Under the pieces are notes generated by a model. It was not told the origin of the DNA. It worked only from the letters and a program-made list of their open reading frames with translations, and ran no database searches. Positions 22,084-33,561 of a DNA stretch of 64,000 nt are shown in pieces. A program made the position numbers and the translations under genes. This stretch comes from Emydura subglobosa (lineage: Eukaryota; Chordata; Testudines; Chelidae): contig ML680053.1 in assembly GCA_007922225.1 (NCBI GenBank), positions 124,001-188,000 of the forward strand, in the 5' to 3' direction. Within the stretch, counting starts at the first letter, position 1, and every line of letters starts with the position of its first letter.

Positions 22084-22910
22084 ACTCATAGACAGACTCT
22101 AAGGTCAGAAGAGACCAATATGAGCATCTAGTCTGACCTCCTGCACAACGCAGGCCACAGACCCTCACTCACCCACTCCTGTAATAAACCTCTAACCTAT
22201 GAGTGAGTTATTAAAGTCCTCAAATCATGGTTTAAAGACTTTAAGGTACAGAGAATCCATGAGCAAGTGAGCTGTGCCCCATGATACAGAGGAAGGTGAA
22301 AAACCCCAGAGCCTTTGCCAATCTGCCCTGGGGGAAAATTCCTTCCCAACCCCAAATATGGTGATCAGTTAAACCCTGAGCATGTGGGCAAGATTCACCA
22401 GCCAGACACCCAGAAAGAATTCTCTGTAATAACTCAGAACCCACCGCATCTAGCATCCCTTCACAGGCCATTGGCATATCTTCCACTAGTAGTCAAAGAT
22501 CAGTCATTTGACAAACTAGGCTGTCCCATCAGACCATCCCCTCCATAAATTTATCAAGCTCAGTTTTGAAGTCAGCTAGGTTTTTTTGCCCCCTCTGTTC
22601 CTCTTGGAGAGCTAGTCCAGAATTTCTCTCCTCTGATGGTCAGAAACCTGCATCTAATTTCAAGTCTAAACTTCCTGATGGCCAGTTTATATTCATTAGT
22701 TCTTGTGTCCACATTGGCACTAAACTTAAATCATTCCTCTCCCTCCCTGGTATTTATCCTTCTGATGTATTTTTAGAGAGCAGTCATATCTCCCTTCAGC
22801 TTTCTTTTGGTTAGGCTAAAGAAGCCAAGCTCTTTGAGTCTCCTCTCATAAGGCAGGTTTTCCATTCTGCCGATCATCCTAGTAGCCCTTCTCTGCACCT
22901 GTTCCAGTTT
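22084..22910 (-). mobile_element. CR1 LINE, about 0.8 kb, inverted
   Basis: Reverse complement of a CR1 3' part. It starts with ACTCATAGACAGACTCTAAG and CATCTAGTCTGACCTCCTGC, then 3' UTR-type sequence (AATTCCTTCCCAACCCCAAA). It continues into coding remnant: GCCAAGCTCTTTGAGTCTCC, CTCATAAGGCAGG and CTTCTCTGCACCTGTTCCAG correspond to the [12 protein letters not shown] and [16 protein letters not shown] segments on the minus strand. Confidence 0.93.
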
Positions 22911-24150
22911 GACACATTGTTTGTTGTCTTTTGCCAATATAGGTCTGACACTTTGGGGGTTCACCCAGATCAGTAGGGTTGTGTCACCACCTACCTTGTA
23001 ACCCTGGATGCTTCTGTGTTGTGCAGCTTTGCTCAGAGCCCTGGCACTAGGAGCCAGCTCACAACACAACGACCACACCCTGGCTTCCATCAGCCGGGTT
23101 ACTCCTTGCAAGGTGACACCAACAGGCTCAGTGGTGGCAGATGACAGAACAAGGAGCAGTGGTCTCAAGTTGCAGTGGGGGAGGTCTAGGTTGTATATTA
23201 GGGAAAAGTTTTTTTCACTAGGAGGGTGGTGAAGCACTGGAATGGGTTACCTAGGGGTGTGATCTCCATCTTTAGAGGTTTTTAAGTTGCATCTTCACAA
23301 AGCCCTGGCTGGGATGGTTTAGGTGGAGTTGGCCCTGCTTTGAGCAGGGGGTTGGACTAGATGACCTCCTGAGGTCCCTTCCAACCTTAATATTCTACGA
23401 GTTCATGAACTGCTCCTCCAGTCCCAAGTATCCCCCAAACCATCTCCTCTGCAGTGCTCAGCCCCTCTCACTGTAGCAGTCAGAAAACTTGATGAAGTTT
23501 GCCTCTCCTTTAAAGAGAGCATTCACAGCTCCAGCCTGTTAGTTTGGCTGGGAATTTTACTCTTCAGTTTGAAACACAGCACTGAGATGGGTGTGTAATG
23601 AAACAGGATTAACTTTATTAACAAAGACCAGACATTTAAGTGATGCCAACTGGAAGGAATTGAGATAGAAAGGGTTACAAACAAACAAAAGGAAAATTAG
23701 GGTACTAAGACTAAAACCTAACTGAACAACTCAGAGCCTTTTGTTCAAAGTAGTTTTCTCACCACACTTGTTCTTCCAGCACGGCTGGCCAGTCTTAGCC
23801 AGGATCTAACACAGCACTCAAAGCCCTTGGTTTCTTTGTCTGGTCAGGTGAAGGGTGCCAAATGGCTTTCTCTCTCTGCTCATGTCCTCAGAGTTTATCT
23901 TTGTTTTCAAGGACTCGGCTTGCTGTGGCCACCAAGGAGCTGATGCCGTGTTGATTTTTGCATTCTCTTCTCCCCGCCATGATAGCCACTTAACCATCTC
24001 CCCCCTTGCTAGTCTGTGGGCTTTGTTTAGCTTTTATGAAAAGGGACTTCCGTTGTCTCTTTGCTCAGTTTACACTGGAGACACAGTCAAGCAGCTGAGA
24101 CCACATTCCTTCGTCCAGGGCAGGGTCACTTAAGCCTTTCCTGCCAAACA
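22911..24150 (-). mobile_element. LTR-like repeat, antisense, split by a CR1 insertion
   Basis: Left part 22911-23126 and right part 23401-24150 look like one unit interrupted by the sense CR1 at 23127-23400. On the minus strand AATAAA occurs within the complement of AACTTTATTAACAAAG (about 23612), and a TATA-like complement of GCTTTTATG lies near 24032. These are in U3-R order. No coding region is attached. Family not recognised; the extent is a guess. Confidence 0.4.
23127..23400 (+). mobile_element. CR1 LINE 3' fragment
   Basis: CTCAGTGGTGGCAGATGACAG, then AGGAGGGTGGTGAAGCACTGG (protein VVKHWNGLP), GGACTAGATGACCTCCTGAGG and a decayed ATATTCTACGA tail. Same subfamily as the copy at 13671. 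Confidence 0.95.
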
Positions 24151-24559
24151 CATTTCAAGAACATATTACATTAGAAAACTCTGTTTGGATGCAAAGCCTC
24201 ACCTTTGAGAGAGGGACAAAAATAACCAATGTGTTATTAGTGAGGAGAACAGATTGTGGGCCTGGGATATAGATTTTTCCAGTTTCTCCATTTTTAGTCA
24301 CTACTGACTTGTTTTTACAAGGAGCCTCATTCTTTAAAATAGACCTTTAAACAAACCGAGAGTCGAGCTTCTGAGAGGGACTGGATTTACAGCCCGGTGA
24401 CTGGCATGTTTATTCACAAGACAGGTACAGCACAGACAGCAGCCGTGCAGACTCCCCTCACAGCACCGTCCCTGTATCTACCACCTGAGCTAACGGAGCA
24501 TGTCCATCAGCTGTTAGCACGTAGCAAGCTGTGATCGTGACTAGGGATGGTTTCTAGAA

Positions 24560-25074
24560 CAATGGTTCCCAACTTTTTCGGCTCATGGGCCACAGATATT
24601 ATTTTTACAACCCTGAAGGGCCGCGAGTCTCCCCCCGGACCCCCCCCTGCCTCCCCGCATTGCAGCCAGATGGAAGGAGTCCTCGTTGATCTCCCATTCC
24701 CCTGGCTGCAGCAGGGAAACTGCACACGTCCTGTAGCCCCGTGCGCTCCACCTGGATCCCTAGGCAGTGGCTCCCTTCTGCAGCCAGGGGGCTGGGAGAT
24801 CAGTGCTCCCCTCCCTCCGGCTTCAGCAGAGACCCAGCATCCAGGGACCCAGGCAGAGCACTTTGCTCTCTGCTACAGCCGGGGGGAGGGGAGCACTGAT
24901 CTCCCGTCCCCTTAGCTGCAGCAAGGAGCCTGCACCGGTCTTGTAGCCCCGCGGCAACGCGCTCCGTCTGGGTCCATAGGCAGCAGCTCCCTTCTGCAGC
25001 CAGTGGGAGGGGAGCAGCGCGTCACTTTGAAAGACCTCCCGGGCCACTTTTGGCCCCCGGGTTGGGAACCACGG
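24560..25074. mobile_element. hAT-type non-autonomous DNA transposon (about 515 bp)
   Basis: It starts with CAATGGTTCCCAACTTTTTC and ends with GTTGGGAACCACGG, giving inverted ends TGGTTCCCAAC. The flanks TTCTAGAA (24552-24559) and CTCTACAA (25075-25082) agree at 6 of 8 positions and fit the hAT nTCTAGAn target duplication. There is no transposase. Inside, a block of about 120 bases starting GATCTCCC at 24688 is repeated at 24898. The shared features include GCTGCAGCA, TGTAGCCCCG, GGCAG and GCTCCCTTCTGCAGCCAG. The element is GC-rich, in contrast to its surroundings. Confidence 0.88.
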
Positions 25075-27765
25075 CTCTACAAGGAGTCTTGACTGGAGAC
25101 GGGACATCACTGTTACAGAGCCTACCTCTGTGGTCACCCCATTGTGGGGTCTCCAGTGGTCAGTTGTCACCTCTCAAGGATCCAGTGCAGTGATGCTTCA
25201 GCCTTCTAGGTAAGGCTCACTTGAGTCCCACCCCTTCCAGGGACTGAAGTCCAAAATTAAAGGAATGCCATGAACGCAAAACCAGGGTTGTCTGAGGGGT
25301 CTTCGGCAGGACCCCACCCTTCTACTCATGGCTTGTCTTCATGTAGCCAGTCCAGTTAGTCAGTCTTCATGGGCCCAGTCCTCCCATCCATTCAGAGGCT
25401 TGTCTGGGCAGTAAGCTGAAAACAGACACTTAGCTGAATGCTGCCTTCCCTCACCAAGGCAGAAGCAGAGCACTGCTCCCCTTTCTGGTCAGCCCCAAAC
25501 TGAGCTGGGTCTCCTCTTTTTAACTCTCCACTCCTGAGATCTACTACAGGTGTAGCAGGCACGCCCAGCAGGGTCCACAGGCCCTCATTAGCCTCCCCTG
25601 GCCGGTGTGGGGCCTGAATGCCCCATCACACATGGCATCACATACTCCCCTCGAAATCAGGCTTGTCCTGCGTGCCGTAGGTCCACGGGAGATCGAGTCC
25701 CAGTCACAGGGAATTGCCAGGCTGTTAGCTTCAAGGCGTTACCATTAGAGTTGGCCCCTGGACAGCTCTTTGTATAGACCTTTCAGACAGATTGATATAG
25801 TTTTGAAAGGCACAAATACTAAGGTGAGGCCATGAGATAGATTAGATAAAGAGGTTAACCAGATCTGATAGAGAGAAGTTAAAGATTACACTGGCAACAC
25901 AGATTAAAAGTATCATTAACACCAAGCCATATAATCTTAGTGCTTTATGACTCAGTTACAAGATGCTGCTAAAGACACTGGTTCTTTCCTCACGCTGTGA
26001 AAGCAAATTCTTCAGGATATAGAGAACCGATGGGCCAATCCTGTTACCACTGAAGTCAACAGCAAAACTCTCATTGCACTTCAATTTCTATCCCACTCAG
26101 AAGGAGAGAAAGCCTCCTATTCGGACAGAAATATTCTCATTCAAGAAAGCATTGGGCTGTTGAAGGTATCCTCCAGTATGTAGCATAGATTGATTTCCAC
26201 CTCTTCACCAGTAAAGTCCCAACTTTTATAGGACATAGTTAATTCTTCTGTTCTATATAGGTTTTTATAACTAAACGCTTCACTGCCTGGAGTTTCATCT
26301 GTGGTGTGACGGAAAAGCGTTGAACTTGAAATGCCGTCCATAGCACTGCGTGCTGGAGACAGTAACTGACATTAGCAATGAGACGGGAACTTGTACGTGC
26401 TTTTGAAAGTGCAAGATAGGATGCAATTACCACACGTACAATGATTAAATATTTACCCACCCCCTTTTCTTCTGAGCCACTCTCTGTTTCATATGCTTCA
26501 TGTGGCAGTTTGGATAGGTAATTGTACTGCCTATTTTAAAATATTTTACTAACTATGTAATTAAAAAGACTCTGCAGGATGGCACACCTCTGTTCTTTAC
26601 TTGGTCCGTGCTCTCAGAGTTTTGCATCAGTAAAGCCTGCAGGATTTGACCCAGATTGTAAAGAATGGAACATTTCCTATGGAGTTGTGATGTCAGCGAG
26701 TGAGAGGGGAAGTGGGAACTCAGCATTTATCACTGAGGAGGGACTGGTCTCCTGTGGATACCAGGGATTCAGCTGGTTCTGACAGCTTAACCATTGGTCA
26801 TCCCATTGAGAAGGGGAAAGCAAAATGTATCCCTTCCTCACTGGAGCAATCTAAGGGAAATTCTTCCATGCATTCCTCCTTGAATGCTCTGCTCCAGATC
26901 TGTTCCCTCTGCTGATTCTGCAGGAAGGTTAAATTCAGGCAAATGGACACATTTGATATGATTTTTTTACAAACTGATGGTGGGAGCTCTCATAAGAGGT
27001 GAAACTATCCCAAGAATCAGGGTTTGTTTCGGGTGCCAAGGCATTCAGCTGCAGGGACAAATGATGGCATTACAATAAATCAGTGCACTAAACATCTCAC
27101 ATGCACAATAGATGTGAAACAAAGGACTGAAGCACAAGCCCTGAGGAATCACTATAAGATTGGGTGGGAAGGAGCCCTACAAGGGGCCTAGCATGAATGA
27201 TAATAGGAAATGCCTCTGGAAAAGGAATATTTCCAGATGGTTTCTAAACGTAAGGAAGGGCTGAACTGAGGTAGATGTCCGTGGGTGGTGAGTGCCAGAC
27301 CAGGAGCAACAGCAAAGTCTTGGCCACTATTGCTCTGAAGTTTGATGGGGATGACAACTGCCCAAGAATGCCCCCCATCAGACTCGTGGAGTCCAGATGT
27401 CTTCAGAGGGCCCCCATGTGTATGAAAGGATCTGAACAAACCAGACTCCTTTGTCGGATTGGGGCCTACCAAAATAAACGGAAGCAAATTTCATGCTTCA
27501 GGGCAGACTCAGGGGTCAGGAAGAGCATGTTCCCTTCTTTACAGGGGTCTGCCACTGGTCAGCTATAATAGTAATGAATTCTTTGCCTTCATGAGAAGCC
27601 TCAGCTGCTAGTTACTGCTGGAAATTGGATATCTAACAATAGATCCCCTGGTGTGATCTAGCATGGCAAATCCTAGGTCCTTATCAACGTTTGTGCTTCC
27701 ACTTACAACTGGCTGCACAGCTTCCACCATCTCAGCCTCTCCTTTGCTTTCTTTTCTCTTTGCAG

Positions 27766-27935
27766 AATTACACAAACTGCAGGTGCATCTCTGCGAATGG
27801 GACTGACGGCTCTGCCTCCCCTGGGACCTGCGGCACAAACTGCTTTCACCTCCTCTTGCCCTTCGTTATACTTTCCTGCCTGGCTGGAATCCTTGCAAGC
27901 ACTTCACACACGCCGTCCTTCATGCTCATCCTCAG
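27766..27935 (+). CDS. SLCO2B1: SLCO2B1 exon: end of the Kazal-like loop and helix 10
   Basis: A 170-base exon, phase 0 to phase 2, after a long pyrimidine tract ending TGCAG and before a GTAATG donor at 27936. It reads NYTNCRCISANGTDGSASPG, TCGTNCFHLLLPFVILSCLA (start of helix 10) and HTPSFMLIL(R). Four more cysteines (N-C, R-C, T-C, N-C) complete the ten of the extracellular loop. N-Y-T and N-G-T are potential N-glycosylation sites on the outer side. HTPSFMLILR is identical to remembered human OATP2B1 and differs from the equivalent SLCO2A1 segment. Confidence 0.96.
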
Positions 27936-28154
27936 GTAATGTAGGCGGGGAGCGGCACTGCTCTCTCACTACAGGCACTAGCCAGCATCTTCCTCTTCTC
28001 CGGAGAATGCTCTGGTGCTGGGATGAGGAGGCTGAGTTTTGAAAACCCAAAACCACAGGTGGCTCAGTTCTGGGAGTTATTTTATCCAAACCACGAACGT
28101 TCAGGAAGTGGCAGGCAAGGGGGTTAAATCCAAAGCTCCTGTCTCGGCCCATCT

Positions 28155-28290
28155 CTAGTATATTTATGTTGTTATTGGTAGTGTGGCCATGCCTGGAGGT
28201 CCCAGTCAGGGGTCATGGCCCCAGCCTGCTAGGTCCCTGTACAAGTGAGGAAATGGAGGACATTTCCTGCCCTAGAGGGCTCACAGTCTA
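28155..28290 (+). repeat. SINE-like fragment
   Basis: ATTTATGTTGTTATTGGTAG, then GGTCCCAGTCAGGGGTCATGG and GCTAGGTCCCTGTACAAG, ending AGGGCTCACAGTCTAGGG. Same layout as the SINE pieces at 3745 and 49555. Confidence 0.5.
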
Positions 28291-29300
28291 GGGTTATGAC
28301 AAGACACTGCAGATGGATAAGCAGACAAAGAGGACAGGGTGGGTGATAAGGTAACAGCGAAGATGGGAGCATTTGCATATGGGCCTGATTCTGATCCCCA
28401 ATTGAATTTACAGCAGTGTTACCACACTGGGGCTCACGCCCCACTGCCCTGCACCGGATTTACCCCCAGTGCAAAGTGAGCGTAAAAGCAGGTGCTACCA
28501 GATCAGCATGAGAGCAGGCATGGGCACTGTGCCCAGCTGTCAGTGTGGGCGGTGGAGAATCAGGCTCACTGATTTCAGAGTTATCGCTGATGCCATCCCA
28601 GCCTACGGCTAATCAGCCATCACCTGCAGCTATCCGTATCTAAATACACGTCTATCTGTCTCCTTGTTTCTCTCTGTCTTTCTTAGTGTCTCCATCTTTA
28701 CACTATAGCAAATCAGAAAGGGCAGGTAGTTTCACCTTCAGCGCTTGACCTACCAGCTCACAGTTTGCTAGCAGGTCTGTGAAGCCCTGTCACGTGTCAG
28801 AGCCTCAAACAGTGCTGGAAACAAAGAGCTGCTTGACACTGAAGCGTCAAAGCAGGAGAAATCCTTGGGACTGATGTTTTCCTCACACAGACCCTTACTA
28901 CAGGCTGCGCCTCGTGTTAGGAGATCTGGCAGAGCCCCTCTCACAGCGCCTTAACTAAACAGGCTCTTCCCCCCTCTCTTTAAGCAGAGCAGCGAAATCC
29001 CTTGCGGAGTTCAGGAACAAGTCAGCACCATTAGGCAACAGTGATGTGGACTGTGGGGTCAAGTGTCAGTGCTGAACAGCTGTCAGCATTTCAGCACCAT
29101 AACTTAACCTCCCAAGTTGTGACATTCTTGGCTGGTTCCATTTCGTTGGAAGTTGGGCAGCTCAGACTGTGTGACAGGACAGGCTGCTCTGGCAACTTGC
29201 TGTGAGTCAGAGACCTGTACCTCACTGCCCTGTACATGTATAATAAAAACCACATAGACGCCGCCATCATTTCAGCTTATAACAATCTCATTCCTCAAAG

Positions 29301-29395
29301 GTGCATAGGATTTTAGGCCCAGAAGGGACCATAAAGCAGGTCTGATTCCCTGCATAACACTGGCCACAGAGTTTCACCCACTGATCCCTGCAGAC
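29301..29395 (-). mobile_element. CR1 LINE 3' fragment
   Basis: GCATAGGATTTTAGGCCCAG, AAGGGACCATAAAGCAGGTC, then ACTGGCCACAGAGTTTCACCC: an inverted CR1 tail of the type seen at 9482 and 63700. Confidence 0.75.
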
Positions 29396-29574
29396 AAGGG
29401 GATTATTCGCCACAGGAATTGCTCGTTGGAATTCACTGGGAGTGTTTTTGTTGGCTTAGTGGGAGCTGCACTGGGTCCTTGTTGAATTTTTTTTCAATGA
29501 AATCTCCCCCATGACCTTGCTGTGTCTCAGCCTTAATTCAGTTCACACAGCAGAAGAAAGTAATTAAAATAACA

Positions 29575-30605
29575 GACGTGGAGCAATGCAAGGGGGTGAA
29601 TAGATCATCTAGTCCAGTCCCCTTCACGCAAGGAAGGACTACGTAATAACTAGGCCATTCCTGACGGGTGTTTCTCTAACCTGCTATTAAAATCCTCCAA
29701 TGATGGAGATTCCTCAACCTCCGGGGATGATTTGTTCCAGTGCTTAACTATTCCGACCGTTAGGAAGTTTTTCCTAATGTCCTACCTAAACCGTCCTTAC
29801 TGCAATATAAGGCCATTGCCTCTTGTCTATCCTCGAAGGTTAAAGAGAACAGTTTTTCACTTTCCTCCTTGTAACAACCTTTTATGTACTTGAAAATTAT
29901 TATCATGTCCCCCCCCCCCCTCAGTCTTCTCTTCTCCAGACTAAACAAACCCAATTTTTTCAATCATTCCTCACAGGTCATGTTTTCTAGACCTTTAATC
30001 GTTTTTATTGCTCTCCTCTGAACTTTAAACAATTTGTCCGCATCTTTCCTGAAATGTGGTGCTCAGAACTAGACACAGCGCTGCAGCTGAGGCCTTATCA
30101 GTGCTGAGTAGAGTGGGAGAATCACTTCTCACGTCTTGCTTTCAACACTGCTGCTAATACATCCCAGAATGATGGTTGCTTTTTTTGCAACAGTGTTACA
30201 CCTGTTGACTCATATTTAGCTTGTGATCCACCATAAGCCCCAGATCCCTTTCCACAGTACTACTTTCTAGGCAGTCATTTCCCATTTTGTATGCGTGCAA
30301 CTGATTTTTCCTTCCTAAGTGGAGTACTTTGCATTTGTCCTTATTGAATTTCATCCTATTTACTTCAGACAATTTCTCCAGTTTGTCCAGATCATTTTCA
30401 ATTTTAATCTTATCCTCCAAAGCATTTGCAACCCCTCCCAGCCTTGTATCATCTGCAAGCTTAAATAAGTGTACTTTCTGTGCCATTATCTAAATCATTG
30501 ACGAAGCTATTGAACAGAACTGCACTCAGGACTGATTCCTGCAGGACTCCACTAGATATGCCCCTCCAGCTGGACTGTAAACCACTGATAACTACTCTCT
30601 GGGAA
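29575..30605 (-). mobile_element. CR1 LINE, about 1 kb, inverted
   Basis: The longest CR1 stretch in the gene. Minus-strand reading gives MAQKVHLFKLADDTRLGGVA near 30486-30427 (catalytic A-D-D, here K-L-A-D-D-T-R-L-G-G), then LEDKIKIENDLDKLE and the M-K-F-N-K-D-K-C-K-V-L-H-L-G block. Further down, MKKLGLFSLEKRRLRG is near 29963. Frameshifts break the frame. A C12 run (29909-29920) sits inside. The 3' UTR is missing or short, as the left end starts near ATCATCTAGTCCAGTCC. Confidence 0.93.
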
Positions 30606-30992
30606 TGTTTTTTTATTGTTATGTGTTGTTATATCTGAGCACCCAAATTCAATGCTAGGGCTTGAAATTATATGGCACAAGGTAGAACAAACTCCTAGCC
30701 TTGTCCTCTGCCACTACAGAATATGTTCAACAAATGAATACACATTAATCTTTAAAAACATGTTACAATAAAGAGCAGTGAACTTTTGTGAAGAACATAT
30801 TGTAATACCACAAAGGAATGGACAGATTATGAGAGCTAACCAAAGCATTATGGCTGTGATACATTTGAAGGAGCAAAGTCAGCCCTCAGTTACACACATG
30901 CAAGGGTTTGCATGGATGTAACAAAGGGCCATATTTGTTCCTATTTATGTGTATGGGGATGTATTAATTCTTCATTTGGTTTTGCCTTCCAG

Positions 30993-31057
30993 GAGCGTTC
31001 AGCCTGAAGATAAATCATTTGCTATTGGGATACAGTTCCTGCTGCTGAGAGTTTTCG
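30993..31057 (+). CDS. SLCO2B1: SLCO2B1 exon: loop and start of helix 11
   Basis: A 65-base exon, phase 2 to phase 1, after TTTTGCCTTCCAG and before a GTAAAT donor at 31058. It encodes (R)SVQPEDKSFAIGIQFLLLRVF(A). The pattern V-x-x-E-D-K-S-F-A-I-G-x-Q-F is conserved in OATPs, and a 65-base exon at this point is usual for the family. It is too small to stand out as an open frame, but its phase fits both neighbours exactly. Confidence 0.95.
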
Positions 31058-31860
31058 GTAAATTAAAATTTGTTGTGATGTAGAATTGAAAAGTCATAAG
31101 AGATTTTGAATTCACATGGATCAGATGGGACCTCAATAGAGAAACTCAGATGCTATAAAAGAAGGGTATTGTTGATTCAGTAGATATCACACTTTTCTCA
31201 GTTGTTGCTGAACCATTATTCCTAACTATGGGGTTCTTTGTTGTTGTTTGAAGTGACTTTCAGATAAGAGGTAAAAACCAAAGTCCTGATCACCTATAGT
31301 CATTAAGGATCCAACAGCACTTTCCTCAAGAAAGGGCATGCTAGGTCCTGGTCTCCTGGCCACATTTCAATCTGTGAGTTGCATCGAATATTTCCCTTGT
31401 AATTTCCGTTCCTCATCCCTTCCTACTAACACTGCTGTCATGTTTTCCTGGTGCAGATTGGCTGCCTCATTTCACCCAGCGGTAGGGAAGAGCCCTTTAT
31501 ACATAGCTTCTCTAACTCACTTTGGGATCTTTCTCAAGAAATGATTATTCTGATTTGCATCTTTGTTTGAGGGATGTGTCAGAATGGCTGAAAATAGCAT
31601 TCAATTAAAATAATTGTTTTTCTTATGATGGAAATTAATGTTCACCTGGAGAACACTGGTATGGGTCCCAGATGTCCTAATAATAAACATTTTCACACAA
31701 TAGAGAATGGAGAGGAAGAAACGACCTGCGGTTCAATAATGCCTGAATAATATCTGAAATCAGTTTAATGTGGTTTTGAGAGACAGTAGGCTGGGGTCTG
31801 GTCTAACAGAAAGAAATGCTTCTCATTTAACAAACAAAGTGCTCTCTGCTTGTTCTCCAG
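31058..31860 (+). other. SLCO2B1: SLCO2B1 intron, about 0.8 kb
   Basis: Runs from GTAAAT to TTGTTCTCCAG at 31860. No repeat or other feature was recognised in it. It is the smallest intron here and the only one without an identifiable transposon. Confidence 0.9.
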
Positions 31861-31981
31861 CCTGGATGCCAGGACCGGTGCTCTATGGCAGTGCTATCGA
31901 CACAACCTGCATCCTGTGGGAAAAGAAATGCAAGAAGAACGCAGCTTGCAGATACTATGACAATGATCTCTTCAGACAAAG
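31861..31981 (+). CDS. SLCO2B1: SLCO2B1 exon: helix 11 and last extracellular loop
   Basis: A 121-base exon, phase 1 to phase 2, after GCTTGTTCTCCAG and before a GTATGG donor at 31982. It reads (A)WMPGPVLYGSAIDTTCILWE, then KKCKKNAACRYYDNDLFRQR. The W-[ML]-P-x-P-x-x-[YH]-G-x-x-I-D-x-x-C-x-x-W motif and the C-R-Y-Y-[DN]-N-D block are OATP signatures. GSAIDTTC is exactly the OATP2B1 version. The donor GTATGG is weaker than the others but agrees in frame. Confidence 0.95.
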
Positions 31982-32019
31982 GTATGGCCTCTGTGAGGCT
32001 CCATCAGATACTGCCTCTT

Positions 32020-32300
32020 CTCAGGATTTATCTACATTACGGGGGCTACAGTGGCATAGCTACAGCGCTAGCACTGTACCACTCTAACCCTGTAGTGTAG
32101 ACACACACTACAGCAATCGAAGGGTTCTTTCCATCTCTGCCATAACGCCACATCCACAAGCGGTGGTAGCTAGGTCAACAGAAGCATTCCTCCATTGACC
32201 CACCCACGTTTAAGTCAGCGTAAGTATGGTGCTGAGGGATGTGCATTTGTTACACACCCTAGAGCATCGTTGCTGTGCCAACCTAAGTTTTACATGTAGC
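32020..32300. repeat. Short terminal-inverted-repeat element, degraded (GTCTACACT family)
   Basis: ATCTACATTACGGGGGCTACA at the left, CTGTAGTGTAGACACACACTA inside, CAAGCGGTGGTAGCTAGGTCA, and a right end with TTACATGTAGCCCAAACCA. Motif order matches 17262-17460. Confidence 0.55.
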
Positions 32301-33011
32301 CCAAACCACGCTTATTATCATACATTGGTGGCGTCCTTAAAAGAAAATTGAGGAATCTACTCAGATAACAAGGTGATGAACATGGGATGGATGGACTGGA
32401 AATTGACATCATAAGATTTCTAGGCAGACTTCCTACTCTGCTACAGTGATGTGCCGTTAATAGCTTATTAAAGAGCTTTCACAAAAAGGTCCCCACTTTC
32501 CCAGCGAGAACCCCGTGTGCAGTGAGGTGCATGGGCCAGCAGGGAAATGGGATAAAGGGCTAGGACATCTGGTCATTTGTCCCCATTTCAATAAAGATGC
32601 TATCGCCCAATGGTCCCCAAGGCCAGGAGGCTGCACTGCCTGGCAGACAGACTGCTAATGAGCTGCCCTTGTTGCCAAACTTTGTCCTCACTACCTGAAA
32701 AAGGCTCTAAGGGTCGAGCTCCGGGCTCAGGTTGAAGGGGGGCAAAGTGTTGTCGTGGGGTTGAGGGGTGTTCTCCACAGGACAGTTTATTGAAATTACC
32801 TCACACATGGTGCAAGCCTCTGGCAAAAAACAATTTCTTCACCAGAATGAGCCCGTGAAGATCCCTCCTCTCTCTCAGGGATAATAAAACAGTATCCAGA
32901 GATGGAATGACCTCCAACAGGTGCAGGGAAATCCTACCAAACCTCTCTACAGTTTGATGCCAGAATTAACACGGGGCACCCTTGAACCTCTGAGAGCTCC
33001 CTCCAGCACAT

Positions 33012-33122
33012 CTCATGGATGCGAAGGTCGGAAGGGACCAACATGGTCATCTAGTCTGATCTCCTGCACAATGCAGGCCACAGACCCTCACCCACCCACT
33101 CCTGTAATAAACCTCTAACCTA
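33012..33122 (-). mobile_element. CR1 LINE 3' end fragment
   Basis: AAGGTCGGAAGGGACCAAC, CATCTAGTCTGATCTCCTGC and CCACTCCTGTAATAAACCTC repeat the block at 22084. Confidence 0.92.
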
Positions 33123-33561
33123 CGACGTAAGCGCTGACGTACTGTGGCGCAATCCTGTCAGTGACTGCACTGGCAATGCTTATCTGAGGAAGAGCTGCAG
33201 AATCATTAGGCGGTTGGAAGGCTGGTTGCTTACATCGAGTAGGATTTGCTACTGGTGCGAGCAAGTGCTACTCAGCCTGGGTGCGGAGACACGGTTCATT
33301 TTATTTTCCAATCCTTTGTATCAGTAAAGCTAACAGTGAGGTCAGTATTCAGCCGACATTTTCTTTTGCCCCTGACGCTTGCAGATTTCCTACCCATTTA
33401 TGGATGAAACCGGCTTTCCCTCTTAATTGACTGAAAAAGCTCTTGACCTAAACTCAGTGCTCCTTTGATGCATGCCGGAGGCTTGTTGATTGATAGATGC
33501 TGTACCCTGAAACTTTGCACCTTACCGTATTACCTTGCCCTTTTGTGTTTCCGTACCTTAG

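Larger units (their letters stand above)
17118..27765 (+). other. SLCO2B1: SLCO2B1 intron, about 10.6 kb, repeat-rich
   Basis: Runs from GTGAGT (17118) to TTTCTCTTTGCAG (27765). It contains MITE-like, SINE, CR1, LTR-like and hAT pieces, given separately. I recognise nothing in 18900-19767, 19850-21390, 21545-22080, 24155-24555 and 25085-27765. The exceptions are an A15 run (20867-20881), a possible decayed hAT end near 19768 and GC-rich low-copy-looking sequence at 25085-25640. The flanking exons are contiguous in the protein, so no missing exon is expected. Confidence 0.8.
27936..30992 (+). other. SLCO2B1: SLCO2B1 intron, about 3.1 kb
   Basis: Runs from GTAATG (27936) to TTTTGCCTTCCAG (30992). 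It contains a SINE-like piece at about 28155-28290 and two inverted CR1 fragments, listed separately. 28290-29300 has nothing recognised apart from generic TGATTCTGATC and ATTTACACC-type old repeat motifs near 28385-28460. Confidence 0.85.
31982..33561 (+). other. SLCO2B1: SLCO2B1 last intron, about 1.6 kb
   Basis: Runs from GTATGG to a TTTCCGTACCTTAG acceptor at 33561. It carries a GTCTACACT-family small element (32020-32300) and a CR1 tail (33012-33122). 32300-33010 and 33123-33561 show nothing else recognised. Confidence 0.88.
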
